Assembly: GCA_037042915.1 (NCBI GenBank)
Contig: CM073193.1
Coordinates: 930,001-994,000 of the forward strand
Reading direction: 5' to 3'
DNA: 64,000 bases
Source: Auricularia sp. M13
Lineage: Eukaryota > Basidiomycota > Agaricomycetes > Auriculariales > Auriculariaceae
Shown piece by piece: positions 12,026 to 24,240 of the stretch (position 1 is the first letter of the stretch; every line of letters starts with the position of its first letter). The notes under the pieces are model-generated. The model searched no databases and was not told the origin of the DNA. It worked only from the letters and a program-made list of their open reading frames with translations. The position numbers and the translations under genes are program-made.

Positions 12026-13402
12026 CTACTTCTTAGGCTTACGCTTGACCTCCTCATCCTTGCAAGCATGTAACATTATCTTGTTTACATGTCCCGCAGT
12101 CATCCCACTATGCCCCTTTGACCAGTCATACGACACAGCATATGCCAGGATGCTGCCGTTCCTGTTGAATGCCATTGACGAGATGGGGCCTGGCGCAGGC
12201 GGGAAGTCTGTAGCACGCAAAGGACGTCTAAATATATAATAGGCGGAACGAGAAGAGTACGACGCACTCTTTGTCCGCGCGCGCGCATCCTTGTCCCATA
12301 CAGAGATCGTACCGTCCGAACCAGCCGTTGCGAACGTGCCGTGCACAGGGTGAAATATGACATCGTTGACGGCGTAGACAAGCGTCCGGGTCTTTGTCTC
12401 TTCCTTTCGGTGGCAGCGGAAGGAGTAGTTGTCGCTGCAACGGAGAAAGAGGCCGATGAACGTTTTGAACGGCGACAAGACTGAGGCGTACCTTTTCTTC
12501 TTCTGGTCAACCCACTGAATGGCCACGCGGCCCTCGATGCTTCCCACGGCGTACCCGTCTGCAGATGGAAAGCAGCTGACGGTGCGCGTCTGCCATCTGA
12601 GCGGCGACTCCAGTTTCTGGCATTCCGCGTCAATCAAAGGCTTGCGAAGCAACGAAAAGCTTTGCACGCACCTCGTGAATCTTGGTCGGCTCGTTCAAGT
12701 TGACGATTTCAATGACGCGCTCTGAGCCCCCAATGACCATAAGAGGGTACTGGATGTCGAGCGCGTAGCAGCGCCCCGAAAGCGGGAGATTCGCTATGGG
12801 GTTCGGCGAGCGCAGGTCCCAATACTGGCATAGGGAGCACAAGTAAGCTTCTATAGCAAGTGGCATATGCCTTCGCGCGCACCTTAACGGTGCGATCCCA
12901 ACTCCCCGTGACAAGGACGCCTCCAGTTTGGGGGGATTCGAAGTACTTGACGCATTTCACCGCGTCGTCGTGTCGTGCCACCTGCGTGCTCTGGCCGGTG
13001 TTGACGTCGAATGCGCGGCCTGCTTTATCGGCGCCGCCGGAGAAAACCTTTGTGCCATCCTGAAAGAAATCATTGGACCAAGACCGTCAAGAACGACACA
13101 GAAATGCTCACTTTGCTCCAAGTTACACACAGCGCCGGCGCTTCATGATTATACGCCGCCTTTCCCTGAGCCTTTCCATCATGTCCAACCTCGTATATCC
13201 TAACCTATGGATATCTAATCTTAGAATTTAATATGAAAATATGTATCAAGCTGTTGCTGACCTCTCCATTCCAGCTGGAAACGGCCATATACTCCGCAAC
13301 TGGGCACCAAGACAGCTCGGAAATTGAGTCAGGCGGCGGGTTTGCGACCTCAATATCTTCAGATGCTGGGTCAGCAGCGCGCGTGGGTAAGAAGAGCGAC
13401 AT
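12026..13402 (-). CDS. RAE1: mRNA export factor Rae1/Gle2 (WD40 nuclear-pore protein)
   Basis: Seven exons (13402-13262, 13204-13112, 13059-12883, 12824-12672, 12616-12492, 12434-12268, 12207-12026) encode 345 residues. WD40 blades are seen with the characteristic Rae1 sequences: [107 protein letters not shown] and SILAYAVSYDWSKGH. Rae1 binds the GLEBS motif of Nup98-type nucleoporins and acts in mRNA export and mitosis. All introns are canonical and 50-60 nt. Confidence 0.93.
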
Positions 13403-14893
13403 GACGATGTAGCCCGAGGGCAAGAGGCGTGCCGGGATTCTCCGCGGCCGTGTTGAACCTGACTTGGAAAGGATCGGGACCGCAGCAAACGTCAGTTGCG
13501 CCCCGCGTACTCTGACTCTCGCACTTGATGTCGCCATCCACCAGGACCGGTGGAAGGATCGTGGGCGCTCCTCCGCCTGGTCCGCCAGTGGCCGATTGAC
13601 TCGTTTATTGTTCATTTTCACCAGAGAAGCCACGACTCGCCGTGGCCAACGCGGGGTGCATGTGAGTACTTCCGGTAATCTACGTTCATTTACTGCTGCC
13701 TGATAGTGCTCTGGGAACGGGCGTGCTGTTGGGGTTGACCCTGAAACGCGGTTGGATTCTCCCGGCGCCGCGCCGCGGCCTGAGTTTAAAACGCGTCGTC
13801 CCACCTTGTCCTCACACGCCTCTTATCTCGAACCTATCGTCCACCATCTAGAAGTCCAGCGCACTCTACCGCTGCCATTACTGTCTGCATCACTGACCCA
13901 TGCTCGTTCTGTGGAGCCTGCTTAACGCTCTGTCGTCCCGCACGTGTTCTGTGCGTGTAGCCTAAGAAAAGGGTGACTCTGTTGGCTCGCTGAAGATATG
14001 CTAGTGGGACGGAAACTGCGCGTACCGCTATGGTCTGTATGTTTCACCGGCGTCTCTTGGGCAAGCTACAGGAGGTCGTACGATGTGCTATTTCGATATC
14101 TCCGTCATTCTTCTGCTACGGCTGAAAACCGTCTTCTGCGCCGTCCCAGTTGATGGCATCCATCTGTGCTCACTTTCTCGGTCTCTCTAACCTGTTTTCC
14201 GAGAAGGCATTATTATACCGCTCTGTGGCATCGAAGAACCGCAACTACTGGGAGGTGCTTGGAGCTCAAAGCGGTCGATTTTCGACACTCAATAATTTTC
14301 TCTTGGGAGGGTACAGTCTACCTCCTTTCTATACTCATATCAACCTCCAAGGTTTCCCTGGTCGGCGCCCGTGCTGTGCGCGGCTACGAGAAAGCTTCCT
14401 CACTGCACCCGTTGCGCCTCGTCCACGTGCTCGTCTAGCTCCGAATGATTCTGTCGTCGTCGGCGCGCGTGCTTTTCTTGAATCAATGGACAACGTGCAC
14501 CGTTGCAGCGAAGTAGATCCAGTTGCGCATCTGAAGTGCTGTCCTGCAGATTTCGTCGATTAGCGTCCCCGACACTGAATTGCGCGGACGAAATCCAGTC
14601 CACACGCCATTATCACGGGGTCATCTGACGCGGCCCTTTGCCCTGTGCCCTATCGATGTATGTTTGCGTGGGCCGGAATGGGTAGGTGGGAGCCCTCGCT
14701 GTGGATTCGTTGCGTTTGACAGGTTCTTTGACGACTTCTCCGGGAGTGTCTGTACAGCATTCGCTTTTCCGCTGGACAACGTGTACGCGATGCCGATGGC
14801 CAGGCCGCTCGCTAGCCAGGTGCTGCATTCCGACCGGGAACTGTGTCCCTTCACCCTTTAGCCACATTGTCGACTCTTTTTCTGGCGTCCTCG
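13403..14893. other. Intergenic region between RAE1 and kinase-like gene A
   Basis: About 1.5 kb between divergent genes. The RAE1 5' leader lies at the left. Minus-strand segments at about 14620-14930 read as coding-like (ELIEDARKRVDNVAK, then WLASGLAIGIAYTLSSGKA, a possible membrane segment), but I could not build a gene with a start. No repeat or RNA gene was recognised. Confidence 0.35.
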
Positions 14894-17645
14894 ATGAGTT
14901 CTTGGACCTCCAACACCTATGGAAACCAACCATTTTCTGACGGCATGGACGACATGTTTGATCTGCCGCGTTCTTGGTGGTCGTTCGAGCCCGGGCTGCC
15001 CGGCGGTCGATTTGGCAAGATCGGTCTGTCCATCCGAGTAGACGGCGCTGCCCAACCTCTCTTCGCAGTCGATGTAGATCTTTTTTCCCCCCAAACTCCT
15101 ACGGCTGAACTTGTGCGTCGTCTGGACATTGCCACGACGAAGGACCGCTGCGCTATTTGGCGACATACCAGTGAGGAGGCGGACAACTCTGCGACACCGC
15201 CGGAGAAGGACTGCCCTGAGGTGCGCCAGGTTAGCGACAGTCCTATTATGCGAGCTGAATCAGATTCTGCACAGGCATGCTTTTGGACGCTGTGGTACAG
15301 GCACTATACCAACTCGGACCCGCCGTCCGCCAGAGACCTGCTTCGCCTTCGCCGAAATGTGCGAGGCACTTCTGCAGATGCCGCGGAACTCGTCCACCTT
15401 CTGCACATCATATTTTCTATCCCGAGTCAGCATGTCATCACCCGGCTGTCTGAGGCTATGGCTGCCAGCAACGTTGAAGACATCTTGGTGCGTAATGGGC
15501 TGCAACAGTCAATTGCGTGACGAGCCCCTCAGAAATACGGTCCCATTTGCGTCGATCTTTTCTCCATGCTCGACGACTATGACGCCAAGTTCTGCAAGTG
15601 GATGCATCGCGAAGTCGTCTTACAGGCTTTGGGACTATACGGCGACATGGATGATGGCACCGTGCTTTGGACGCACTCCATGCTTAACGAGTGGCAGGAG
15701 CGCCTTGAATTTGCTGTAGACGATTTCAAAAGGCTGCAAGCGAGCGCAAAGGTTGTTAAGTCATCAAGTATCTCCGACCTTCCTCCACCTGTGAACGTGA
15801 GTTATTAGGCACGGCATTACTGGATTTTCTAAACGAAGTTCAGACTCGACAGTCGTTGCCTCTGCCTCCGGTGAATACCCAGCAAGTGGAAGGTGTGTAA
15901 TGTCTAGGACATACGACGGCGCTCATCATTTAACGAACTGGCAGCAGTCGAGCAACCGGCTTCCCCACCTCACTATCTTGCACGGCAAACAACTAGCCCA
16001 TCCATCTCCGAGCGCCATCCGCTCGCATCACCCACCCTTACAATAGATATGGCAGAGTTGAGCGAGGGGGCGGTAAGTGTATCAATTTGGTCGTTCACAT
16101 CGTCATTGCTCATCCAAGTGTCGCCTTTCCCACAGACCACTATGTACGTGCAAGAGGTCGCAGGTGGGTAAAGTCGTTCAGACCGTATTTAAGAGCGCTC
16201 AACCACGCAGGCGAACGTAATGGCCCGCCGCCGCCCAGCCCATTGCGCAGGAGGACAGGGGCTAGAGCCATCGTCTCTGAACACAACCCAGAAATTCCTT
16301 CCAGCCCAGTTCTACGTACGGCACCGGCGGATGGCATTTTGGCAAGTATCTCAGTCGAATGATGCGTCGCATCTTATTTGGCCGCAGCTGTCGCCGTCCA
16401 GCATTTGCGAACGCCCATTGAGTATGTGACCCTGTTCCCAGCCCGCAATTCTCAGACTGATTATGTGTGAAGATGCTGAAATTTACTATGAGATTATTCG
16501 ACCGCATTCTATTAATCTCTTGACCCGGCTCTATGAGGGCTTCTTGCTGCCCGCCAATGCGAACGAGGCTTACATGGCGCGTATAATGCCACCCATACCA
16601 TGTCCTTGGCATTGCTAAGTGCAATAACAGCCGTTAGCAATCAAGGAGATCACTGCAGAAGGCAGCGATGCGTGGATTGAGTCGGAGGTAAAGTTTCGCT
16701 GTCGGTCGTTCCCGCCTGCCTTTTATATCTGCACTCAACAGGCCTGGAAACGCGATATATCTGTGCGGCGAGAGCTTGGTGCCGTCGCCGAAGATATTGC
16801 ATACCCTGTCTTGGGGATCTACAGGAGACCGCAAGCGCTACCCATCTTTGCATCGCCGTGGAGTTCGGCAGGCAACATTACCCAGTACATCGCGAAGCAA
16901 CCCAACGAGGATTCTTTCGACAATCTCGATGCCATTCTGGATCTGGTGCGCATATCCGCACGCTGTGAAACGGTCTTTGACTCTTGGACTAGATGATCCA
17001 GCTTCTTCGCGTTGTAGCAGGTGGTATGTATTCTCGAGAAAGATACCATCCGGCCCTCTTCTAAACGGCTTATAGTGCATGCTGCTGGCATCGTCCATGG
17101 TAACATCAAAGGGGTGAGCAAATCTTCGTTAGAACTGCGTGCAGAGAGACCGACCTCGTTCAGAACAACGTCCTAGTCACTGCAAGCGGGGAACTGAGAC
17201 TGTGTGGTTTTGGTGCCTACCGCACGGACCGAAGCAATGTTTCCAGCGTCGTTCTGGCCGACGAGCACGCGATCGTCCTCCAGAAATCCGAGATGTTCAT
17301 GAGCCCAGAGCTGCGCGAATCAGGGTGTCCCACGATGGAGAGCGACATGTGGGCCGTTAGTTGCGTATGCATCGAAGTACGTCATTGGCTTTCTCATGGA
17401 TGCTGCATGCGTCTCATTGCTCCTGCGACCAGATGTATCTTGCGCGTCACGGATATCTGGATGCTGCAGCTCTGATGACGCTTTCCGAAGAAGCTCGCCC
17501 ACACATCAACTTATCCGTTCCACAACATGTCTGGGATCTGCTTGAGATCAACTGGTCGCTGGTACCGAGCCAGCGACTTTCGGCGCAGACCATGTATGTT
17601 CACTTGATGGCACTTCGGTCCGGTCCCACGTCGAGTCGAACGTAG
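14894..17645 (+). CDS. Gene A: N-terminal helical module plus predicted pseudokinase
   Basis: Fourteen exons (14894-15487, 15533-15796, 15844-15892, 15945-16072, 16136-16163, 16211-16345, 16388-16421, 16456-16580, 16638-16687, 16742-16945, 16993-17020, 17076-17113, 17164-17376, 17433-17645) give about 700 residues; ATG at 14945 is an alternative start. The N-terminal module (about 1-290) has the blocks CAIWR, ACFWTLWYRHY, YGPICVDLF and WMHREVVLQAL, shared with C, D and E. A Pro/Ser linker follows, then a kinase fold with APIKEI (beta-3 Lys), LPIFASPWSSAGNITQYI, the catalytic loop IVHGNIKGNN (Asp to Asn) and CGFGAYR in place of DFG. Catalysis is therefore unlikely. The exons around 16345-16456 (one intron of 34 nt) are the least certain. 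Confidence 0.7.
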
Positions 17646-18315
17646 GTGTTCGTTTCACTATTGGAGAAATAGGGCTCTATTATGCGCAAAGCTGGGCTTC
17701 CGCCAGTCACATCCCGGAGCGTTGCCCTATCAGGCTAGTTCCGTCCCGACGTACTTACTTACTATTACTACTATGCCTGATTTCTGTACTACGATTCGCA
17801 GAACCTCGGAAATCTCAAATATATTGTGTTTCACCTTCAGCTGGCTTTCAGCATGTACTGGTACACGCCATGATCCGGAATTTAATCGGAGGCAAGTTTT
17901 CCTGGAAATAGCCGACATTGCACGTGACCGGCTCTCGACTGTACCAACTGGCTGCAACTGGACGCCCTGCCGGCCATGGGAACTTGGCTCATTAAGGGTT
18001 TGATGTGCTTTCACTTCTGCAAGCTCTTATCGAACCCGCTCCCAATCGATCATGCACTCTGCCGACTGCCCTTCGCTTTAGCCGCCGCACTGTCGCGCCG
18101 CGCAACAATGAAATTGTCCTACGACAAACCCGACATCTCCAAGCGTCCCTGCAAGTCCTGCAAGGTTAACAAGGACATTCAAAGCAAGCGTTGCTCCAAC
18201 ATTCCACTTCTCCGTGTGTTGGTGATCTCATAATCAGGTGGCCGATTGCCGGGTCTTGTTGGTGCCGCCGAGTAGCCTCTCGTGCTGAGAGAATACATAA
18301 TAACGTATCCTGAAG
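17646..18315. other. Spacer between gene A and pseudogene B
   Basis: Expected here if B were whole would be the N-terminal module and kinase N-lobe. I could not find either. A short open frame from about 18108 (MKLSYDKPDISKRPCKSCK) has Cys pairs but no recognisable domain. Confidence 0.4.
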
Positions 18316-19268
18316 CGATGGAAGCGCGAAATGCTTGTGTAGTACACGCTAAAGCATCATAACATCCTTCCCATCTATGGAGTCTGTATTGGGCTGAATG
18401 ACTTTCCTGCACTCGTATCTCCTTGGTGTAGCGATGGGAGTCTCACTACCTACGTTAACACACGAAGGAACGGTGACGTTCCTATCATTAGCCTGTGCCT
18501 CGACCTTGTAAGCCGTCCTTCACCGACTCTTGGAACAACTCAGTGACAGCTCTTAGCTTGAACAAGTGCTCAGCGCAGCAAAATATTATGAGTTCTTATT
18601 TCTGAGATGCCTTCGCTACTCTTCGCTTATCACGATCCTCGTTCAAGTGCACGAGCAGAAGTCCCCCCATTATCCATGGCGACCTGAAGGGTGTAAGTCC
18701 ACAGCTATACATAATATACTGCCAGTTTATCCAATACGCTTGCTTGATCTAGGGGAATATATTGGTCGCAAGCGATGGGAGGCTTCAATTGTGCGATTTT
18801 GGGCTCTCAATAGTCCACGCCGAGTATGGGAGTCTATCCTTGCAGTCCACGGACGCCACTGCCCGTGGGACTATTCCATTTATGAGCCCAGACCTCTTCA
18901 TAGGAAGGCCGACAGTTCATAGTGACATGTGGGCCGTGAGCTGCGTATTCGTCGAGGTACTGCCGCAGATTCCTTCCTGCGACAAGTCACGCAGCTGACA
19001 AGTCATGCAGATGGTCTCGGGTTTCCTACCGTACCACGATAAACCAAACGCTGCGGGGTTAATTATGGCCATCGTCTCGGGAGAGTTCCCCAAGCGTCCT
19101 GATGGGCTGTCCGAGGAGCTGTGGCGTCTCATTGCCACGAATTGGAACAACGTACCTGTGCAACGATTGTCGGCCCGTACGATGCTCGGCCGCGTTCACA
19201 CCTTGCGTGCACAACGGCTAGCTGGAGAACCCGAGCAGGACAGAAGCTCAGTACGGCCTGAGCTGTGA
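18316..19268 (+). pseudogene. Copy B: 5'-truncated kinase pseudogene related to kinase D
   Basis: Five exons matching the last five of kinase D are recognisable: 18316-18507 (192 nt, identical length to D), 18557-18587, 18648-18692, 18753-18956 and 19011-19268 (258 nt, as D). They encode ILPIYGV...FPALVSPWCSDGSL, LEQVLSA, IIHGDLKG, LQLCDFGLSIV and a complete C-lobe. Three lesions are seen relative to D: a TAG where D has a Trp codon (in RWKREMLV*YTLKHH), loss of the GT donor after 18587 (ATGAGT where D has GTACGT), and one extra C in a C-run before HGDLKG. The N-lobe and N-terminal module are missing. The well-kept C-lobe suggests recent decay. Confidence 0.75.
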
Positions 19269-19596
19269 GACTCTGAATTCAGACTGACTCCCGACGGACG
19301 TCGCGTTCAAGCGAACGCAGTGTTCTTGTGCAGTCTACCCGTGCTTTTTATTGTCCGCCTTTGACCTATACATACTAATAGTCCTGATATCTTAATCAAT
19401 TTTTCCTTGCATATCACACGATTCTGAGCAAAATTCCGAAGGGTTGCAAGCGTGAGAAGATGATCAGCTTCGGCGGTCTCTTGGATCCGCTTGGCCCCGA
19501 GTCCGTTCGACGGCTCTTGCTTCCTACCGTGACCGCACTTACCGGCACGGCGTCCAACCTCGCTCGTTAGGCCGCCGCTCGTTATTTTGTGCCTGC
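19269..19596. other. Intergenic, promoter of the aspartic protease
   Basis: About 330 bases. A minus-strand open frame that continues into the protease exon has no protein-like features. Nothing else is seen. Confidence 0.35.
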
Positions 19597-21765
19597 ATGT
19601 GGTCCCTGGAATTATTACTGGCCACTGCGTGGCTCTCGTCCGTTGCTGCGGTCCACATTCCTGTGCGCCAGTACCAAAAGCGCAGGCCACATAGCTCGGT
19701 TTCGTTCCACGGTGCCCGCGCAGCAACAAACTGGAGCCCAGCCAACACATGGCGTATCCTTGCAGCCACAGGACCGACTGATATTGGCCTCCGGTGCGCC
19801 GTTCCCACGTTGTTGTCGCTCTGACTTACAGTTGGCTGCAGGACAAGTCGAGACCTCATTTACATCGCGGATGTAAGTCTAATATTGCCCTCGCTTCCTC
19901 ATGATGACTGTATGCTTGGTATACTGACCGAGAAATCCAGGTAACGGTCTCGGGCACAGGTATGGCGGTTAATTCAGGTGGTTAACAGAGCTGATCCCTG
20001 CCAGACTATCCTGTACAACTGGACACCGGCTCGTCTGACCTTTGGGTACATACAAACCGGGGAATTGCCAATGCTCATACGACGGTTAGTGGCACCAAGG
20101 TTGTTCGGTTATCGCTGACTTTAGTGAGCAGGGTTTAACGTACAACATGACCGTGAGGCGACCGCGTTCACGGGGTTTCATCTACTGACAACGTGCAGTA
20201 CGGAATTGGCTACGCCTACGGCAACATTGTGACCGCGCCAGTCGAGTTTGCTGGATTCACATTGCCGCGCCAAGCACTGATCGACGCCGTCGACGCGTCC
20301 AACCCCGTGCTCAATCTCGGCGCCGTCGGTGTCCTCGGACTGGGCTTTACCGGCCTGTCTGCCATCGACTCGACGGTGAACGGCACGGGCGAGGCGTACG
20401 GCCGCTCGCTCCTGTACAACATCTTCGCCCAGGATGCGTCCGTGCCCAACTTCATCACCTTCCTGCTCTCCCGCAGCAACGACCCATCCGCGCCGGTGGA
20501 GGGCAGCTTCACCATCAGCGAGACGGACGACGATTACACCTCCATCACGAGCGCGCCAAAGATCTCCACATGGCCCGTCGACTCGCCCATACGGTGGAAC
20601 GTCCTGCTCGACGGCTTCGCGGCGGGCGGGAAAAGGTTCGCCGTCGGCACAACTGTGCCCAAGGTCCAGAGCGGCAAGGCCGTCATCCTCCTCGACAGTG
20701 GCACGACGTTCACGTGAGTTCGCGCTGGCTTGATGTACGTAGCTCACCTCCCCGCGCAGCTATGCTCCCGACTCTGTTGTGGATGCCATCTACTCCGAGC
20801 TCGAGGGCGCGTTGTTTAGCAGTGACCTCGGCCAATGGGTCGTTCCCTGTGATACCGAAGTGCAGGTATCGCTCTACATTGCGTGCGTCTTGTGACACGC
20901 GGAGCGACAACGTCCTTACATGTCGCAGTGGAAAACAGTACGATCTGCACCCTCTCGACATGGTCGTTCCCAGCACGTCGGACCCCAAGGTCTGTGTGGG
21001 CAGCTTTATCCCGATGAGCCTGCCCATCGCGGAAGGCGAATTGTGAGCGGCTTGTCTCTCCTACGGAGCCGCGCTAACGTGTTCAGTGACTGGCTGGTCG
21101 GCGTCAACATCCTGCGCTCATTCTATTCGCTGTATGATTTCGGCGACCCCGTTCACGGCGGCGCCGTGCAGCCCTTTGTGCAGCTGCTGCAGCTGCGCAC
21201 GGCCGCGGAAGCCAGCGTCGACTTCCACAAAGTGCGTGGCGGCGAGCCGGCGGATGGCACAGCAAACTCGGCGCCGACGGACGGCGGGTCGACGGTGACG
21301 CCTCACCAGAGCGGCGACGGCAGCACGGGAGGCACCGGCAGTAGCGGTGGCACGTTCGACAACATCAGCGCGAGCGTGCGCGAGAGCATCGGCAAGCTCG
21401 TGGATTACATGCCCGCCATGCTCGGCGTGCTCGGCGTGAACGTCGCGATCTTCGCTGTTCTCTTCGTTGGCGGCATGATCTGGTTCCTGCGCAAACGCAA
21501 GACGAAGGGCCGCCCGTCGCCTCTCAGCGGCGAGTACAAGGCCGTCAGCACGAGCGAGGACAATGGCAGCATGCGCCAGCGCTCGAGGACGCCGCTGCCG
21601 CCGTCACCTATGACCCCTGGTTTCCCTCAGCATGTTATCGAGCAGCAGCAGCCCGCCATAGCACCAGCACCTCAATATGACTCTGCGTCATTGCCTCTGC
21701 GCCGCGGACTGAGGCCGCCCATGCCATTCGCGAACGACGACATGCGGCACTCGACTGCGTTCTGA
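19597..21765 (+). CDS. Membrane-anchored pepsin-like aspartic protease (family A1)
   Basis: Nine exons (19597-19793, 19842-19872, 19941-19959, 20005-20084, 20132-20152, 20199-20713, 20760-20882, 20929-21042, 21087-21765) encode 592 residues. A signal peptide (LLLATAWLSSVAA) opens the protein. The two catalytic Asp motifs are present: VQLDTGSSDLWV near residue 90 and AVILLDSGTTFTY in the second lobe. Further A1 landmarks are GVLGLGFTGLS and DWLVGVNILRSFYSLYD. A Gly/Ser/Thr-rich stalk is followed by one transmembrane helix (MLGVLGVNVAIFAVLFVGGM), then RKRK and a roughly 90-residue cytosolic tail rich in Pro and Gln. This is yapsin-like topology but with a true membrane helix, so it probably acts at the cell surface or in the secretory route. 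Confidence 0.88.
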
Positions 21766-22692
21766 TCGCCTCGCTCTTGCTCTCGCGTCTGATCTCCGTC
21801 GCTCGCTTTCCGCCTCCACTCCCTCCCTCCCATCCTTGACATCCTCCGCGCCTTTGCCTTCTCGTCCACTCCTGGTTGCACGCGTCCACTTGCTCATCGC
21901 TCGATGTTTTCCCCCTTTTATTTCTTGACACTCCCTCGCATACCGTAGGTACAGTAGATTGCATATCCCCGCCATGGACATGACTCGGTTACTCCTCCCA
22001 CCCGCTTTCCACGTCTGTGTGATCTATGCTGGGTTTGCCTCTTGCCTCAAGTTGATGACCTATTCACACCGTGGTTGCTCCGACTCATCATGCGACTATG
22101 CTTGCATGTCCTGGCTGTGCGCAGACGGAAAATGGGCTGCATCGGAAAGGCGAACAGGCGGTCCCGCATGCATGCGCACAGCGCCAAGCTGACCACACCT
22201 CTCAAGAGGCTTCGGACTCACCGATCGTGGACCTTCGACACACGTATTGTTGCGTCACTACAAGCCGTGAAGCCGCGATGTGCGCATGCGCTCAGTTCCG
22301 AGAGCCAGGCTTCGAATTAAGTACATAGTTGGTTCGTTTTACTCATGATCAGTTCGGTAAGTGATCGTGACTGGCAATCATCCACGTGGCAAGCGTACAA
22401 AACGCTGGCGTACTGATGCGGTGTTCGGACGCGGCGATCCTCCAGCATGCTCACAAACCCTCCCGCGCGTGAGGTCAAGCGTGCACAGCACCAATCCTGA
22501 TGTGCTTCCTAGCATTCATAAGTATCTCTTGCAGCAAGGCGACGTTCTGTTCGTCTTTTTGAGTCTCCGTCAAGGTGAGTCTGTCGCTAGTCTTGCCAGC
22601 GATGAGCCTGTTCTCATTGCCGTATTCTGTGTCGCACTATCCGCTGGGTACAGTGCACTCCAGTCCGCAGCGACGACTTATACAGGAATTCG
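21766..22692. other. Intergenic region between protease and beta-helix gene
   Basis: About 930 bases, with a C/T-rich stretch just after the protease stop (21770-21930) that looks like a 3' UTR. Several short overlapping frames show no family features. No repeat or RNA gene was recognised. Confidence 0.4.
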
Positions 22693-24240
22693 ATGGCGTT
22701 CAAGACCGTATTCACTTTGGTGTCGCTGCTGACTGCGTCGGTCAGCGGTGCCTTCGTTCGCTACCCGCGCCCGTCGATCTACAACAAGTCGGCACATTTC
22801 TCGCTCAAGGTCAATGGTACCGACATGTACACGGTCAGCTACGCCAAGTACGATTATGTGCAGTGGTCGATGAGCGAGGGCCCGCCCACCGAAATTCGTA
22901 TCAAGGCTACGGACCAGAGCGCGATCACGTCCTATGCCATCTCGCCCGCCGCATTGCCTATCCAAGCCACCGTCCAGGGCAACGAGCTCATCTTCAGCAT
23001 GAAGAAAGCGCACTACCTCATCATCAAGATCAACGACATGAAGGAGTTCGTCGCCATGGCCGACCCGCTCGAGACTGACGCCCCTACGCTCGGCGCGAGT
23101 GGCGTGTTCAACGTTGCCAACTACGGCGCAGACAACACCGGCGCGGCGATCACCAATGGTGTCCAGGCTGCTCTCGACGCTGCCGGAAAGACGCCCGGTA
23201 GCACGGTCTACGTTCCGCCTGGGCTCTACCTCGTCGGCAACATCGTCATCCCCACCAAGACCAAGCTGTACGTTGCCGGCGGTGCGGTGCTGCGCTTTAC
23301 TGGCAACAAGGCCGACTACCAGGTTATGTACGAGAAGTCGGACCTGTTCGAGGGCACCTGGTGGATTCGCACGGCGAAGGACTCGACGGACATCAAGCTC
23401 TTCGGGCGCGGCACGATCGACGGCAATGGGTTCAACACACGCAACAACAAGTTCATGGCGTCGCTCGTCGTGCCCGCGGGTACGACGAACTTCAAGATGG
23501 ACGGCGTGCTTGTGCGCGACAGCTCGTTCTGGGCGGTGAACGTCGTGCAGGTCACCAACGCCGAGTTCACGAACCTCAAGATCCTCGACCGCTTCGAGGT
23601 CACGCAGAACGACGGGATCGACATTAACGAGTCGCGCACGGTGCGCGTGCGGCGAGTGCTCGCTATCGCGAACGACGACAGCTTCTCCGCGAAGACGTGG
23701 CCGGAGAACACGGGCACGACCGTGCCGTACCCCTACCCGCCGCGCGCCTCGTCTGACATCGTGTTCGACGACTGCCTCGCGTGGACGCTGTGCTGGGGCT
23801 ACAAGGTCGGCGAGGGCGCGTGGGAGGACCAGGCGTCCATCACGTTCAAGAACAGCTACGTGTACCACGCCGGCGTCGGCATCGGCATCCACCACAAGTT
23901 CGGCAGTGCCGCGCTGCGCAACATCACGTTCGACAACATCGACATCGAGCGCCTGAGCGGCGCGCCCGCCGGCCAGGCTGCGTGGGGCACGTTCTACGTC
24001 AACGACGTCAGCCAGGGCGTCGGGCCCATCCAGAACCTCGTAGTCAAGAACATCCGTGCACGCGTGCTCGGCTCGCTCAAGGGGCTTATCCAGGGCCAGA
24101 GCGAGGCTTCCAAGATCAGTGGCGTCACGTTCACTAACATATACTTGCGCAACGACGCCAAGCCGGCCACTACGCTCGACCAGCTCAATATGAACCTCAC
24201 GAAGTTCTACGAGAACGTTCAGATCAAGAACACAGTGTAA
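22693..24240 (+). CDS. Secreted right-handed beta-helix glycosidase, GH28-like, intronless
   Basis: One uninterrupted frame of 515 residues starts with a signal peptide (MAFKTVFTLVSLLTASVSGA). Residues about 20-120 look like a beta-sandwich lead domain (FSLKVNGTDMYTVSYAKYDY). Then comes a pectin-lyase-fold beta-helix opening with FNVANYGADNTGAAITNGVQ and STVYVPPGLYLVG, with later turns such as LFGRGTIDGNG. Candidate active-site segments are TQNDGIDINES, AIANDDSFSAK and GVGIGIHHKFG, resembling the NTDG, DD and HG blocks of GH28. Polysaccharide hydrolysis outside the cell is inferred; the substrate is unknown, and GH49 or another pectin-lyase-fold family is possible. Absence of introns is striking beside neighbours with 3-11. 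Confidence 0.75.
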   Translation: MAFKTVFTLVSLLTASVSGAFVRYPRPSIYNKSAHFSLKVNGTDMYTVSYAKYDYVQWSMSEGPPTEIRIKATDQSAITSYAISPAALPIQATVQGNELIFSMKKAHYLIIKINDMKEFVAMADPLETDAPTLGASGVFNVANYGADNTGAAITNGVQAALDAAGKTPGSTVYVPPGLYLVGNIVIPTKTKLYVAGGAVLRFTGNKADYQVMYEKSDLFEGTWWIRTAKDSTDIKLFGRGTIDGNGFNTRNNKFMASLVVPAGTTNFKMDGVLVRDSSFWAVNVVQVTNAEFTNLKILDRFEVTQNDGIDINESRTVRVRRVLAIANDDSFSAKTWPENTGTTVPYPYPPRASSDIVFDDCLAWTLCWGYKVGEGAWEDQASITFKNSYVYHAGVGIGIHHKFGSAALRNITFDNIDIERLSGAPAGQAAWGTFYVNDVSQGVGPIQNLVVKNIRARVLGSLKGLIQGQSEASKISGVTFTNIYLRNDAKPATTLDQLNMNLTKFYENVQIKNTV

